Counted from the first letter of the stretch, positions 42,569 to 51,602 are shown. The stretch is 64,000 bases of DNA from Lysobacter sp. MMG2 (GCF_016735495.2 NZ_JAERQY020000002.1:558001-622000), one strand, 5' to 3'. The notes: generated by a model not told the origin, from the sequence alone. Program-made: numbers and translations.

Positions 42569-44653
42569 GTGAAAGACGCAAGCAGGAATGCCGCAAGACC
42601 GGTCGCGTTGGCGCTTTCGACGGTGTTGGCGTTGACGGTCATGATTCCCACGGTGCACGCGCAGACGGTTTCCTGCGCCGCGATACCGGCGTGGAACCAG
42701 TCCACCATCTACAACCCCGGCGACAAGCTGGTGTATCAGAACCGCCTGTACCAGGCGAACATCCAGATCTGGAACGCGCCGCCGACGCACTGTCCCACCT
42801 GCGGCTGGTACACGGACCTGGGCGCCTGCGGCACGGGCGGCACCAACCAGCCGCCGAGCGTGACGCTGACCTCGCCCAGCAACGGCGCCAGCTACAACGC
42901 CGGCAGCAGCATCGCCGTCACCGCCAATGCAAGCGACAGCGACGGCAGCGTGGCGAGCGTGGAGTTCTTCAGGGGCACGGTCTCGCTGGGCGTGGACACC
43001 ACCTCGCCGTACGCGGTGACGTGGAGTAATGCCACCGCCGGCAGCCACAGCTTCACCGCGAAGGCCACCGACAACCAGGGCGCCACGACGACGACGGCTG
43101 CGGCGACGATCACCGTCACCACCGTCAATCCGCCGACCGACACCACGCCACCGAGCGTGCCGACGGGACTGGCCGCGACGGCGCTGTCGTCCAGCAGCAT
43201 CGCGCTGAGCTGGAACGCCTCGACCGACAACGCCGGCGGTGCGGGCGTCGCCGGCTACGACGTGTACCGCGGCGGCACGCTGATCGCCTCGCCGACCACG
43301 ACCAGCTACACCAACACCGGCCTGGCGGCGAACACGACCTACAGCTACACCGTGCGTGCGCGCGATGCGGCCAATCCGTCCAACGCTTCGGCGCAGAGCG
43401 GCGTGGTCAGCGCCAAGACGCTCGAAGGCGGCGGTGGCGGCAACAAGCGCGTGATCGGCTACTTCGCGCAGTGGGGCATCTACGCCCGCAACTACCGCGT
43501 GAAGAACATCGACACCAGCGGTTCGGCGTCGAAGATCACGCACATCAACTATGCCTTCGGCAACGTGCGCAACAACCGCTGCGAAGTGGGCGTGGTCCAG
43601 CCGACCAACGAAGCCACCGGCGTGGGCGGCGATGCATTCGCCGACTACACCAAGGCCTTCGGCGCGGGTGAAAGCGTGAGCGGCGCGGCCGACACCTGGG
43701 ACCAGCCGCTGCGCGGCAACTGGAACCAGCTCAAGCAGCTCAAGGCGAAGTATCCGAACCTCAAGGTGCTGATCTCGCTGGGCGGATGGACCTGGTCACG
43801 CGGTTTCGCCAGCGCGGCGCGTCCGGAGAACCGCGTGGCGTTCGTGTCCTCGTGCATCGACGCCTACATCCGCGGCAACCTGCCCGTTACCGACGGTGCG
43901 GGTGGCACGGCGGCGGCGGCGGGCGTGTTCGACGGCATCGACCTGGACTGGGAATACCCGTCCGCCTGCGGCCTGACCTGCGGCACGCCGGAGGAAAGCG
44001 CCAACTTCACCGCACTGCTGGCCGAGTTCCGCCGCCAGCTCAACGCGGTGCGCCCGGGCCTGTTGCTGACCATCGCTGCCGGTGCGGGCGTGGACAAGGT
44101 GCGCGTCACCGATCCGGGCACGTACAGCCAGTACCTGGATTACATCAACGTGATGACGTACGACTTCCACGGCACGTGGGATTCGCGCACCAACCATCAC
44201 TCGCCGCTGTTCGACTCGCCCAACGATCCGCGCACGGGCGACCAGAAGTTCTACAACAGCAACGATGCGATGGAAGCGTTCCTGACGCGCGGTGTGCCGG
44301 CGTCCAAGCTCAACCTCGGCATCGGCTTCTACGGCCGCGGCTGGACGGGTGTGGCCAACGTAAACAACGGCCTGTACCAGACCGGTTCCGCCGCGCCCGG
44401 CACGTATGAAGCGGGCAACGAGGACTACAAGGTCCTGAAGGACCGCCCGGGCACGATCTACACCGACGCGAACGCGCGCGCCACGTGGAAGTACGACGGC
44501 AACACGTTCTGGAGCTACGACACGCCGGCGATGGTCACCGAGAAGATGAGCTACGTGAAGGCGCAGAACCTCGGCGGCGCGTTCTTCTGGGAATTCAGCG
44601 GCGACGACGCGGCCGGCACGCTGGTCAACACGATCAACAACGGCCTGAAGTAA
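42569..44653 (+). CDS. Secreted chitinase, CBM5/12 - Ig-like - FnIII - GH18
   Basis: A 694-residue protein. The GTG at 42569 is preceded by GGGAGGGA and begins a normal signal peptide that ends VHA|QTV near residue 33. Then come a CBM5/12 chitin-binding domain (AWNQSTIYNPGDKLVYQNRLYQA, GWYTDLG; about 40-90), an Ig-like domain (about 100-190), a FnIII domain (about 200-285) and, after a Gly linker, a GH18 catalytic barrel (295-694). The catalytic motif FDGIDLDWEYP lies near 455 and contains the acid Glu. It hydrolyses chitin outside the cell. Lysobacter relatives use such enzymes against fungi. A strong terminator follows. Confidence 0.93.
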   Translation: MKDASRNAARPVALALSTVLALTVMIPTVHAQTVSCAAIPAWNQSTIYNPGDKLVYQNRLYQANIQIWNAPPTHCPTCGWYTDLGACGTGGTNQPPSVTLTSPSNGASYNAGSSIAVTANASDSDGSVASVEFFRGTVSLGVDTTSPYAVTWSNATAGSHSFTAKATDNQGATTTTAAATITVTTVNPPTDTTPPSVPTGLAATALSSSSIALSWNASTDNAGGAGVAGYDVYRGGTLIASPTTTSYTNTGLAANTTYSYTVRARDAANPSNASAQSGVVSAKTLEGGGGGNKRVIGYFAQWGIYARNYRVKNIDTSGSASKITHINYAFGNVRNNRCEVGVVQPTNEATGVGGDAFADYTKAFGAGESVSGAADTWDQPLRGNWNQLKQLKAKYPNLKVLISLGGWTWSRGFASAARPENRVAFVSSCIDAYIRGNLPVTDGAGGTAAAAGVFDGIDLDWEYPSACGLTCGTPEESANFTALLAEFRRQLNAVRPGLLLTIAAGAGVDKVRVTDPGTYSQYLDYINVMTYDFHGTWDSRTNHHSPLFDSPNDPRTGDQKFYNSNDAMEAFLTRGVPASKLNLGIGFYGRGWTGVANVNNGLYQTGSAAPGTYEAGNEDYKVLKDRPGTIYTDANARATWKYDGNTFWSYDTPAMVTEKMSYVKAQNLGGAFFWEFSGDDAAGTLVNTINNGLK

Positions 44654-44701
44654 GCGGCCGGGACAACGCACTCTCCAGACCCGACAACGGGTTTGCCCCT
44701 C

Positions 44702-44731
44702 GGCGCCGATCGCAGGATCGGCGCCTTTTTT
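44702..44731 (+). terminator. Rho-independent terminator of the chitinase gene
   Basis: Perfect 10-bp stem GGCGCCGATC / GATCGGCGCC with the loop GCAG, followed by six T. It lies 49 bases after the chitinase stop and before the converging winged-helix gene. Confidence 0.93.
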
Positions 44732-44768
44732 CTGAAGCGCGCCCAATGCGCCGCGCGGCGCGTTGCGC

Positions 44769-45086
44769 TCAGCGGGTGTCGTCGAACACGTAGCCCTCGC
44801 CGTGGATGGCATCCAGCGGCAACGGCAACTCGCACCCATCGGCGACCTTGCGGCGCAGCCGATACACCAGCGAATCGAGCCGGTGCGAGTCGAACTCGCC
44901 GTCCGTCAGCGACACGACAAGGTCCTCGCGCGTCACCAGTTGCCCGGGCGTGAGCAGCAGCCTGGCGAGCACGCGGCGCTCGGTGCGGGTGAGCGCGACC
45001 GCGTGGCCATCGGGACACAACAGCGACCAGCCTGCCTCGTCCAGGCGCCAGCGCGTGTGGGGTTCGGGCGTAGTCGGTCGATCCAT
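44769..45086 (-). CDS. Stand-alone OmpR-type winged-helix DNA-binding protein
   Basis: A 105-residue protein that is all output domain: a strand with LLCPDGHAVALTRTERRVLARLLLTPGQLVTREDLV, then the recognition helix FDSHRLDSLVYRLRRKV and the wing IHGEGYVFDD (given as family landmarks). Full response regulators carry a receiver of about 120 residues in front; none is present and the upstream sequence is repeat DNA. It could be regulated by level alone or by an unlinked partner. It converges with the chitinase gene, with no proof of control over it. Confidence 0.8.
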   Translation of the reverse strand: MDRPTTPEPHTRWRLDEAGWSLLCPDGHAVALTRTERRVLARLLLTPGQLVTREDLVVSLTDGEFDSHRLDSLVYRLRRKVADGCELPLPLDAIHGEGYVFDDTR

Positions 45087-45261
45087 CGAGGGCGCACCGC
45101 AGCCTGAAGCTGCGACCGATCCTAGCCAGCCTTCCGCGCGCGGGCATGGGCCAAACGTCTGGCTTGTTCGTGAACGGGCGAGGCAGGAGTGCGTTGCGCG
45201 GGGTGATATGTGGAGGTCGATATGTGCGACCCAATACGTGCAGTCCGCTACATCACGTCAT

Positions 45262-45530
45262 CGATCCTTCACGTCATCCCGGCGAAGGCCGGGATCCAGG
45301 CTGCCATGCCTTCCGACGCATCACGTCATTCCAGCGGAAGCTGGAATCCATTTTGATGTTGCTGCTGAAAGGCACCGGGAAAGCATGAAACGTCCCTGGA
45401 GAGTGCCGCCATGCGGCGGCCCAAAAGACCCCGCCTTCGCGGGAATGACGGTGGATGGTTTGCCACAGAGGGAGTGCCCAAACACAACGAGCCTGGATCC
45501 CGGCCTTCGCCGGGATGACGGTTGGGAGGG
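45262..45530. repeat. Composite extragenic repeat, copy 2
   Basis: The most complete copy: CATCCCGGCGAAGGCCGGGA; GCATCACGTCATTCCAGCGG...CTGGAATCCATTTTG; a tail with AGGCACCGGGAAAGC; GGAGAGTGCCGCC with hairpin GCCGCCatgcGGCGGC; CCCCGCCTTCGCGGGAATGACGG; GGAGTGCCC; and CCCGGCCTTCGCCGGGATGACGG. It fills the 451-base gap between the winged-helix gene and hom. The remaining bases (45087-45261) show no recognised feature. Confidence 0.82.
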
Positions 45531-45537
45531 TGCACCC

Positions 45538-46626
45538 TCAGCGCGTCATCCGCAGCACATCGTCCAGCAACCCCGCCGCCGTGACCTCCGCACCGGCACC
45601 CGGCCCCTGGATCACCAGCGGCTGCACCGCATAGCGATCCGACCAGATCGCCACGCGATTGTCGGTGCCGGCCCCGCCCGCCAGCGGATGATCCGCCGGC
45701 AGCGATTCCAACCCCACGCTCGCGCGTCCGTCCTGCAAACGCGCGATGAAACGCAGCCGCTCGCCGCGCTTGTACGCCTGTGCGTAACGCTCGCGCAGCG
45801 ACGCGTCGAGGGCGGGGAGCGCCGCATCGAGGGCGTCCTTCGAAAGGATCGCCAGTTCCGGCGGTACCAGCGAGGCGACCTGCACGTCCGCCGCCTCCAG
45901 CTCCACTCCGGCCGTGCGCGCGAGGATCAGCAGCTTGCGGCGCACGTCTTCACCGGAGAGGTCATCGCGCGGATCCGGTTCGGTGTAGCCGGCATCGCGC
46001 GCCTGCCGCACCAGCACGGAGAACGGCCGCATGCCGTCGTAGTGATTGAACAGCCACGCCAGCGAGCCCGACAGCACACCGGCGATCGAATGGATGCGAT
46101 CGCCGCCCGCCTGCAGCTCGCGCAGGCTGCGCAACAACGGCAAGCCCGCACCGACGGTCGCGCTGTCGCCATAACCGGCATCGCCGATCGCCGCCGCTGC
46201 GCGAATCGCACGCCAGCGGGACAACGAGGTGCCCTGCCCGATCTTGCACGCGGTGGCGACGTGGATGCCCTGCGCCAGCCAGTGCGCATGACGCTCGGCG
46301 ACGGCTTCGCTGGCCGTCGCGTCGATCACCACGCGCGGACCGTCGCCGCGCAACACGGCGTCGACGGCTTCGAGCGAACTGTCCTGCGGCGCGAGCGCCA
46401 GCCGCCGCGCCGCTTCATCCGGTGCGAGGCCCGCACGATCGCTCGTGCCGACGCGCGAGTTGGCCACATGCACCAGCGCCAGGCGCTCGCCCAGCGTCGC
46501 GCCCTGCCAGGAGGCCAGTCGCGCCATCACCGCGCTGCCGACCGTGCCGGTGCCCAGCAGCGCGACGCGCGCGGGTGAGCGCTGCGCGGCGAGATCGCGC
46601 GCGACGCCCAGCGCAGCCAGGCTCAT
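45538..46626 (-). CDS. hom: Homoserine dehydrogenase
   Basis: A 362-residue enzyme. Rossmann motif VALLGTGTVGSAVMARL near residue 20, VVIDATASEAVAERH near 98, and the catalytic/substrate part with IAGVLSGSLAWLFNHYDG near 180 and GYTEPDPRDDLSGEDVRRKLLILAR near 212 containing the catalytic Lys. There is no ACT domain, so allosteric threonine control is not expected. It reduces aspartate semialdehyde to homoserine, the substrate of the neighbouring MetX. Its start overlaps the metB stop (ATGA). Confidence 0.94.
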   Translation of the reverse strand: MSLAALGVARDLAAQRSPARVALLGTGTVGSAVMARLASWQGATLGERLALVHVANSRVGTSDRAGLAPDEAARRLALAPQDSSLEAVDAVLRGDGPRVVIDATASEAVAERHAHWLAQGIHVATACKIGQGTSLSRWRAIRAAAAIGDAGYGDSATVGAGLPLLRSLRELQAGGDRIHSIAGVLSGSLAWLFNHYDGMRPFSVLVRQARDAGYTEPDPRDDLSGEDVRRKLLILARTAGVELEAADVQVASLVPPELAILSKDALDAALPALDASLRERYAQAYKRGERLRFIARLQDGRASVGLESLPADHPLAGGAGTDNRVAIWSDRYAVQPLVIQGPGAGAEVTAAGLLDDVLRMTR

Positions 46627-47816
46627 CGTTTCACACGCTCGGCGATCGCGACGGCCTGCTCGGCGCGTTCCAGCGCGGCGGCGATGTCGGCCACCAGATC
46701 GTCCACGTGCTCGATGCCGACCGACAGGCGCAGCAGACCATCGCCGATACCGGCGGCCTCGCGCGCTTCGGCGGACATCGCCGCGTGCGTCATCGTCGCC
46801 GGATGCGCGACCAGGCTTTCCACGCCACCCAACGATTCGGCCAGCGTGAAGCACTGCAGCCCATCGAGGAACGCGCGCACGGCGTCCACGCCGCCGTCCA
46901 GCTCCACGCTCAACATCGCGCCGAAACCTTCCTGCTGGCGCGCCGCAAGCGCGTGGCCGGGGTGCGATTCCAGTCCCGGGTAATGCACGGTGAGCACCGC
47001 CGGATGCGCGTCCAGCAGCGACACCAGCGCCTGCGTGTTCTCCTGGTGCACGCGCAGGCGCGCGTCGAGCGTGCGCAGGCCGCGCAGGGTGAGGAAGCTG
47101 TCGAACGGCGAGCCGGTGAGGCCCAGCGCGTTGGCCCACCACACCAGCTTCTGGTGCTGTTCGGCATCGCGCGCGACCACCGCGCCGCCGACGACGTCGC
47201 TGTGTCCGTTGATGTACTTGGTCGTGGAGTGCACGACGAAATCCGCGCCGAACGCCAGCGGCTGCTGCAATGCGGGTGAGAGGAAGGTGTTGTCCACCAC
47301 CGTCAGCGCGCCCTTGGCCTGCGCGGCTTCGATCACGAAGCGCAGATCGGTGATGCGCAGCAGCGGGTTGGACGGCGTTTCGATCCACACCACCGTCGGA
47401 TTGCTCGCCAGCGCTTCGGTCAGCGCGCGCGGGTCGGTGAGGTCGGCGGTGATGAGTTCGAATGCGCCCTTCTTCGCCAGCGCATTGAACAAGCGCCAGC
47501 TGCCGCCGTAGCCGTCGTGCGGCACCACCAGGCGATCGCCCGGCTTGAGCAGCGCGTGCAGCAGCAGCGTGATGGCGCCCATGCCCGTGGCGGTGACGAC
47601 GCCGCCGGCGCCGCCTTCCAGTTCGGCCAGCGCTTCGCCGAGCAGGTCGCGCGTGGGGTTGCCGCTGCGCGTGTAGTCGTACTGCCGCTTCTCGTTGAAG
47701 CCGGCGAAGCTGAAGTTGGACGACAGCACGATCGGCGGCGTCACCGCGCCGAAGGCAGTATCGCGGTCGATGCCGGCGCGGACGGCGGCGGTACAGCGGT
47801 TGCGCGTGATGCTCAT
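46623..47816 (-). CDS. metB: Cystathionine gamma-synthase / O-succinylhomoserine sulfhydrylase
   Basis: A 397-residue PLP enzyme of the Cys/Met class. PLP-Tyr segment YDYTRSGNPTRDLLGEALAELE near 48, VVPHDGYGGSWRL near 105, WIETPSNPLLRITDL near 150 and the PLP-lysine in VVHSTTKYINGHSDVVGG near 205. It joins cysteine (or sulfide) to O-succinylhomoserine. The acyl donor specificity is inferred from neighbours. Start 47816 gives MSITRNRCTAAVRAG and overlaps the metX stop by four bases (ATGA). Confidence 0.92.
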   Translation of the reverse strand: MSITRNRCTAAVRAGIDRDTAFGAVTPPIVLSSNFSFAGFNEKRQYDYTRSGNPTRDLLGEALAELEGGAGGVVTATGMGAITLLLHALLKPGDRLVVPHDGYGGSWRLFNALAKKGAFELITADLTDPRALTEALASNPTVVWIETPSNPLLRITDLRFVIEAAQAKGALTVVDNTFLSPALQQPLAFGADFVVHSTTKYINGHSDVVGGAVVARDAEQHQKLVWWANALGLTGSPFDSFLTLRGLRTLDARLRVHQENTQALVSLLDAHPAVLTVHYPGLESHPGHALAARQQEGFGAMLSVELDGGVDAVRAFLDGLQCFTLAESLGGVESLVAHPATMTHAAMSAEAREAAGIGDGLLRLSVGIEHVDDLVADIAAALERAEQAVAIAERVKR

Positions 47817-48877
47817 GCCGCCACCTCCAGCACGTCGTCGAGGGCTTCGCCGAGGATCGCGCCGATCTCGGCCTCCTCCTTCAGGAAGGCGTCGTGGCCG
47901 TACAACGAACGCACCACGCGCAGGCGCGTTTCGCCGCGCAGGCGTTCGACCAGGTCGTAGGCGTCCGACAGCGGCACCAGGCGATCCTCGGCGACGGCGA
48001 CGACGGTCACCGGCAGGCGGATGGTGGTCGGGTCCACGTCCTGCAGGTCGATGGATTCGGACAGGCGCAGGTACGCGGTGGGCGAAGTGCGCTGCACATA
48101 GGAAGCGCCGCAGTGGTCGAGGTAATCCTCCGCACCCACGCGCACGCGGCCTTCGCTCACCTGCGCGGCTTCGAAGCGCGCGGCGAACTCTTCCGGCGTG
48201 CGGTAGCTCAGGATCGCGAACTGGCGCGCCAGCGCGAGGCCGTGCGTCTCGTCGCACTGCAGCGCGCCCAGCGCGACGGCGCGGCGCTGCAGCGCGCGCC
48301 AGGCGCTTGCATACGGATGGGCGCGATGCACGCCGCTGATCGCGATGAGCTGGCCCAGGCGATCACCGTGGCGCGCGGCGAACTGCAGGCCGACCATCGC
48401 GCCGTAGGAGCAGCCGACGAAGGCCTGCAGGCGCGCGATGCGCAGCGTGTCGAGCAGCGCGCTGATCGCGTCGGCCTGGTCGGACGGGTCCAGCGGCGCG
48501 TCGAGCGTGCCGTCGGCGCCGAGCCAATCGAAAGCCACCAGGCACTGCTCGCGCGGATCCAGCGCCTTGCCTGTGCCGACCTGCTGCTCCCACCAGCCCT
48601 GCTCGGCGAACGCGGCGCTCGCGGCGAGGTGGCGGTGCGCGGAGATCCCGCCGGCCACGAACACCGCCGGCAGCGTGCGGTCGCCGAGGATTTCGTAACG
48701 CAGCGCGACGGTGCGGCGACCGGCATGGCGAAGGTCGAGTTCGACCGTGCATTCGCCACGCAGCGCAGGCACGGCATGCACCTGCGAAGCGGCGTGGGCG
48801 ATGGCATCGAGGACTTCGACGCGGTCGACCGTGGCGGCGGCGGAATCGAACTGGAGGGCGGTGGGGGCGAAGCTCAT
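47813..48877 (-). CDS. metX: Homoserine O-acyltransferase (MetX, probably succinyl type)
   Basis: A 354-residue alpha/beta hydrolase-fold transferase. It has the oxyanion region VFVAGGISAHRHLA near 62, the nucleophile GCSYGAMVGLQFAARHG (Ser near 137), the acid in VVAVAEDRLVPLSDA near 300 and the catalytic His in SLYGHDAFLKE near 330. The shortened VAGGISAH segment and SYGAMVG resemble Xanthomonas MetX, reported to use succinyl-CoA. Start ATG 48877 with AAGGATG upstream; an ATG nine codons earlier is possible. First gene of metX-metB-hom, controlled by the S-box leader directly upstream. Confidence 0.93.
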   Translation of the reverse strand: MSFAPTALQFDSAAATVDRVEVLDAIAHAASQVHAVPALRGECTVELDLRHAGRRTVALRYEILGDRTLPAVFVAGGISAHRHLAASAAFAEQGWWEQQVGTGKALDPREQCLVAFDWLGADGTLDAPLDPSDQADAISALLDTLRIARLQAFVGCSYGAMVGLQFAARHGDRLGQLIAISGVHRAHPYASAWRALQRRAVALGALQCDETHGLALARQFAILSYRTPEEFAARFEAAQVSEGRVRVGAEDYLDHCGASYVQRTSPTAYLRLSESIDLQDVDPTTIRLPVTVVAVAEDRLVPLSDAYDLVERLRGETRLRVVRSLYGHDAFLKEEAEIGAILGEALDDVLEVAA

Positions 48878-48920
48878 GGCGGCATCCTTGAACGAAGGGG
48901 CCATCGAGCCTGCGAGTCGC

Positions 48921-48943
48921 ACACGCACCGCTTGGGTGCGTGT
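48921..48943 (-). promoter_or_regulatory. Expression-platform hairpin of the met leader
   Basis: Perfect 9-bp stem ACACGCACC / GGTGCGTGT with a 5-base loop, between the riboswitch aptamer and the metX start. No T tract follows, so it is more likely to act on translation or Rho access than as an intrinsic terminator. Confidence 0.6.
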
Positions 48944-48948
48944 TGCAA

Positions 48949-49073
48949 CCATCTTCCGACCGGCGCTGGAAAGCGCCTCGTCGCAGGAATTGGCACCTTC
49001 GCCCCGCATTGCTGCGTGAGTTGGGTTGCCCCGGCTTCAAAGGGCCTGTCCCTCTGCCGGTCTCGATGGATGG
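48949..49073 (-). promoter_or_regulatory. SAM-I (S-box) riboswitch in front of metX
   Basis: Read on the minus strand, it has the S-box core in order: GAGGGACAGGCCCTTTGA, then AGCCGGGGCAACC, a variable arm and GAAGGTGCCAATTCCTGC. A P1-like pairing CCATC (near 49073) / GATGG (48953-48949) closes the unit. These match the conserved GAGGGA..GGCCC..GAA-CCCGGCAACC..GGTGC-AA-TCC skeleton of the SAM-I aptamer. It controls a methionine operon (metX-metB-hom), the known context. High SAM should turn expression off. The wider gap (48878-49191) otherwise holds the expression hairpin and a possible promoter: TTGACA (complement of 49101-49106) without a good -10. Confidence 0.9.
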
Positions 49074-49191
49074 CCGCAGTCTGCCCCCGTCCGGGGGCGG
49101 TGTCAATCGCTTCATCCGCATATAGCGATTTATTATTTCGGTCACGTATCCGCCTCCCGATGTGAAGGCGGCTTGCATACACTTCGGCTCC

Positions 49192-50298
49192 ATGACTCCC
49201 CGCCTTTTCGTCTCCGTCGCCCTCGCACTGGCGACCCTCATCACCGCCTGCTCCACCACCCGCCCGGTCGCGCCGCCGCCCGCCACGGCACAGGTCGCCA
49301 CGCCCGAACCGCGCACGGTGCTGGAGCGCTACGTCTCGCCCGAAAGCGCGCAGGACGAGCTCGACTCCCTGGCCACCTGGACCGCCGAGGACGGCGCGAC
49401 GTGGCTGATCGCCACCGCCAAGTCCACGCACCGTCTGGTCGTGTTCGACGCCGACAGCGGCCAGCGCCTGCGCGACGTCGGCGGTGAGGGCGCCAAGCCC
49501 GGCGAGTTCAATCGCCCCAACGGCATCGCCGTCTATGGCGACTACGCATTCGTGGTGGAGCGCGACAACCACCGCGTGCAGGTGTTGTCCCTGCCCGATT
49601 TCAAGCCGGTGGGCAGCTTCGGCGACAAACAACTGCGCAGCCCCTACGGCATCTGGCTGACCGAGACCGAGCCGGGCGAGCTGGAGGTCTACATCACCGA
49701 CAGCTTCATGTACGGCAAGAAATTCGACGAAGTGCCGCCGCTGGCGGAACTCGACCAGCGCGTGCGCCGCTTCCGCGTGCAGTTCGACCAGGCCGGGCGC
49801 CTGCGCTCGACCTACGCGGGCTCTTTCGGCGACACCACGCAGGAAGCGGGGCTGCGCATGGTCGAATCGATCGCGGGCGATCCGGGCAACGACCGGCTGC
49901 TGATCGCCGACGAGGATCGCCGCCACGAATCCACGCTGCGCGAGTACAGCTTCAGCGGCAAGTACACCGGCCGCAGCCTGCCGCAGGACAGCTTCGGTGC
50001 CGAAGCCGAGGGCGTCGCGCTATGGAGCTGCGCCGACGGCAGCGGCTACTGGATCGCGGTGGACCAGCTCGCACCGCTGACGATCTTCCACCTGTTCGAC
50101 CGTGCCACGCTGGAACCGCGCGGCAGCTTCGAGGGCGAGACCACCGCGCACACCGACGGCGTCGCGTTGCACGCGGCTTCGACGAAGACCTTCCCGAGCG
50201 GCGCGCTGTTCGCGGTGCACGACGACAAGTCGGTCACCGCGTTCGACCTGGCGGAGGTCGCACGCGTTCTGCAGCTTTCGCCCACCTGCGCACCGTGA
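49192..50298 (+). CDS. Phytase-like beta-propeller lipoprotein
   Basis: A 368-residue protein with a lipoprotein signal ending LITACS (Cys near 20), then a Pro-rich linker and a beta-propeller: FDADSGQRLRDVGGEG, FNRPNGIAVYGDYAFVVERDNHRVQVLSLPDF (NHL-type blades quoted in parts), YGIWLTETEPGELEVYITDS and the final HTDGVALHAASTKTFPSGALFAVHDD. That last motif is typical of 3-phytase/YncE-like propellers in Xanthomonadaceae. It may hydrolyse phosphoesters such as phytate, but the Ca2+-binding residues could not be verified. Start ATG 49192. Confidence 0.72.
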   Translation: MTPRLFVSVALALATLITACSTTRPVAPPPATAQVATPEPRTVLERYVSPESAQDELDSLATWTAEDGATWLIATAKSTHRLVVFDADSGQRLRDVGGEGAKPGEFNRPNGIAVYGDYAFVVERDNHRVQVLSLPDFKPVGSFGDKQLRSPYGIWLTETEPGELEVYITDSFMYGKKFDEVPPLAELDQRVRRFRVQFDQAGRLRSTYAGSFGDTTQEAGLRMVESIAGDPGNDRLLIADEDRRHESTLREYSFSGKYTGRSLPQDSFGAEAEGVALWSCADGSGYWIAVDQLAPLTIFHLFDRATLEPRGSFEGETTAHTDGVALHAASTKTFPSGALFAVHDDKSVTAFDLAEVARVLQLSPTCAP

Positions 50299-50302
50299 TG
50301 CG

Positions 50303-51220
50303 ATGAGGCGCGCGTCCCGCCAGGCGGTCTGGATCATCGGCGGCGCCGCGCTGCTGATGGCCTTCGGCGCGGGCGCGGCGAAGATCTACCGCTGGACCGA
50401 CCGCAGCGGCGTCACGCACTACGGCGACCACGTTCCCAACGCGCCGCCGTCGCAGGTGAGGACGATCCCGGTCGAAGGCGAACCCAGCGCGATCGCGCAG
50501 CTGCGCATCGAGAACGACGGCGAGCGTTTCCTCGCGTTCGCCGACAACCGGCTCTCCGGCCCGGTGCAGGTGCAACTGGATTTCAGCCGCAGCGACAACG
50601 TGATCGGCAGCCCGGTGCTGCCCGCGCGGGCGACGGTGGCGGCCAGAAGCAGCGCGCTGGTGGCGGTGCTCAGTTCGGCCGATCCGGACCGCGGGTTCGA
50701 TTTCGAGCTGCAGATGGACAGCCTGCCCGGCGACCCGTCCGCGCGCCCGCGCGACGTCGACTACTTGCTGCCGCTGCAGCAGGCGCAGTTCCGCATCGAC
50801 CAGGGCTACGGCGGGCATTTCAGCCACCGCGACGAGCAGAACCGCTATGCGGTGGATTTCGCCGCCGACATCGGCACGCCCGTGCTGGCCGCGCGCGAGG
50901 GCGTGGTGATGCAGGTGGAATCGGATTTCGACAAGGCCGGGCTCAACCTGGAACGCTACGGCGGCCGCGCGAACTTCGTGCGCATCCTCCACGAGGACGG
51001 CACGATGACGCTGTACGCGCACCTGAAATCCGAAGGCGCACTGGTGCGCGTGGGCCAGCGCGTGCGCGCCGGCCAGCAGATCGGCCTGTCGGGCAACACC
51101 GGTTTCACCACCGGCCCGCACCTGCATTTCGCCGTGCAGGTGAACCGCGGGATGAAGCTGGAGTCGATCCCGTTCCGCATGATCGGACCGCAGGGGCCGT
51201 TGCGGATATCGGGGGGTTGA
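50303..51220 (+). CDS. M23 family metallopeptidase with DUF4124 domain
   Basis: A 305-residue exported protein. N-terminal helix (AVWIIGGAALLMAFGAGAA) followed by DUF4124, IYRWTDRSGVTHYGDHVPN. The C-terminal M23/LytM domain has the zinc ligands in GHFSHRDEQNRYAVDFA (His and Asp near 175-185) and GPHLHFAVQVN near 275. It cuts cell-wall peptides. The start at 50303 lies 4 bases after the phytase-like gene, so they form one transcript. A shorter alternative start is not evident. Confidence 0.88.
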   Translation: MRRASRQAVWIIGGAALLMAFGAGAAKIYRWTDRSGVTHYGDHVPNAPPSQVRTIPVEGEPSAIAQLRIENDGERFLAFADNRLSGPVQVQLDFSRSDNVIGSPVLPARATVAARSSALVAVLSSADPDRGFDFELQMDSLPGDPSARPRDVDYLLPLQQAQFRIDQGYGGHFSHRDEQNRYAVDFAADIGTPVLAAREGVVMQVESDFDKAGLNLERYGGRANFVRILHEDGTMTLYAHLKSEGALVRVGQRVRAGQQIGLSGNTGFTTGPHLHFAVQVNRGMKLESIPFRMIGPQGPLRISGG

Positions 51221-51274
51221 AGGCGGGCGGTGATACCGGCGAAGCGACTTGTCGCCTAAGCAGACCACGCACAG

Positions 51275-51602
51275 AACCGTCATCCGGCGAAGACCGGAAT
51301 CCAGGCTGTCACGCGCACACACACATCGCGTCATTCCAGCGAAAGCTGGAATCCGTTTGAATTTGCTCGCAGCCGATCGGAAGCTTGGCTATTGCTCCTT
51401 CTTTGGGAGGCGGGCCAAAGCCAAGTCAACATGGATCCCAGCTTTCGCTGGGATGACGGTGACAGGGCTCACCGCCGTCGGAGTGCCCGCGCGTTACGGG
51501 CCCGGGGCCCGGCCTTCACCGGGATGACGGTGACAGCGTTCACCGCCATCGGAGTGCCCGCACGCTACAGGCCTGGATCCCGACCTTCGACGGGATGACA
51601 GG
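51275..51602. repeat. Extragenic repeat cluster before the HDOD gene
   Basis: GTCATCCGGCGAAGACCGGAATCC, ATTCCAGCGAAAGCTGGAATCC, a fragment CAGCCGATCGGAAGCTTGGC...CTTCTTTGGG shared with 34575-34612, CCCAGCTTTCGCTGGGATGACGG, then two tandem 66-base units (GGAGTGCCCGCGCG...CGGGATGACGGTGACAG). It fills the 394-base gap between convergent genes; no ORF stands out. Confidence 0.78.
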
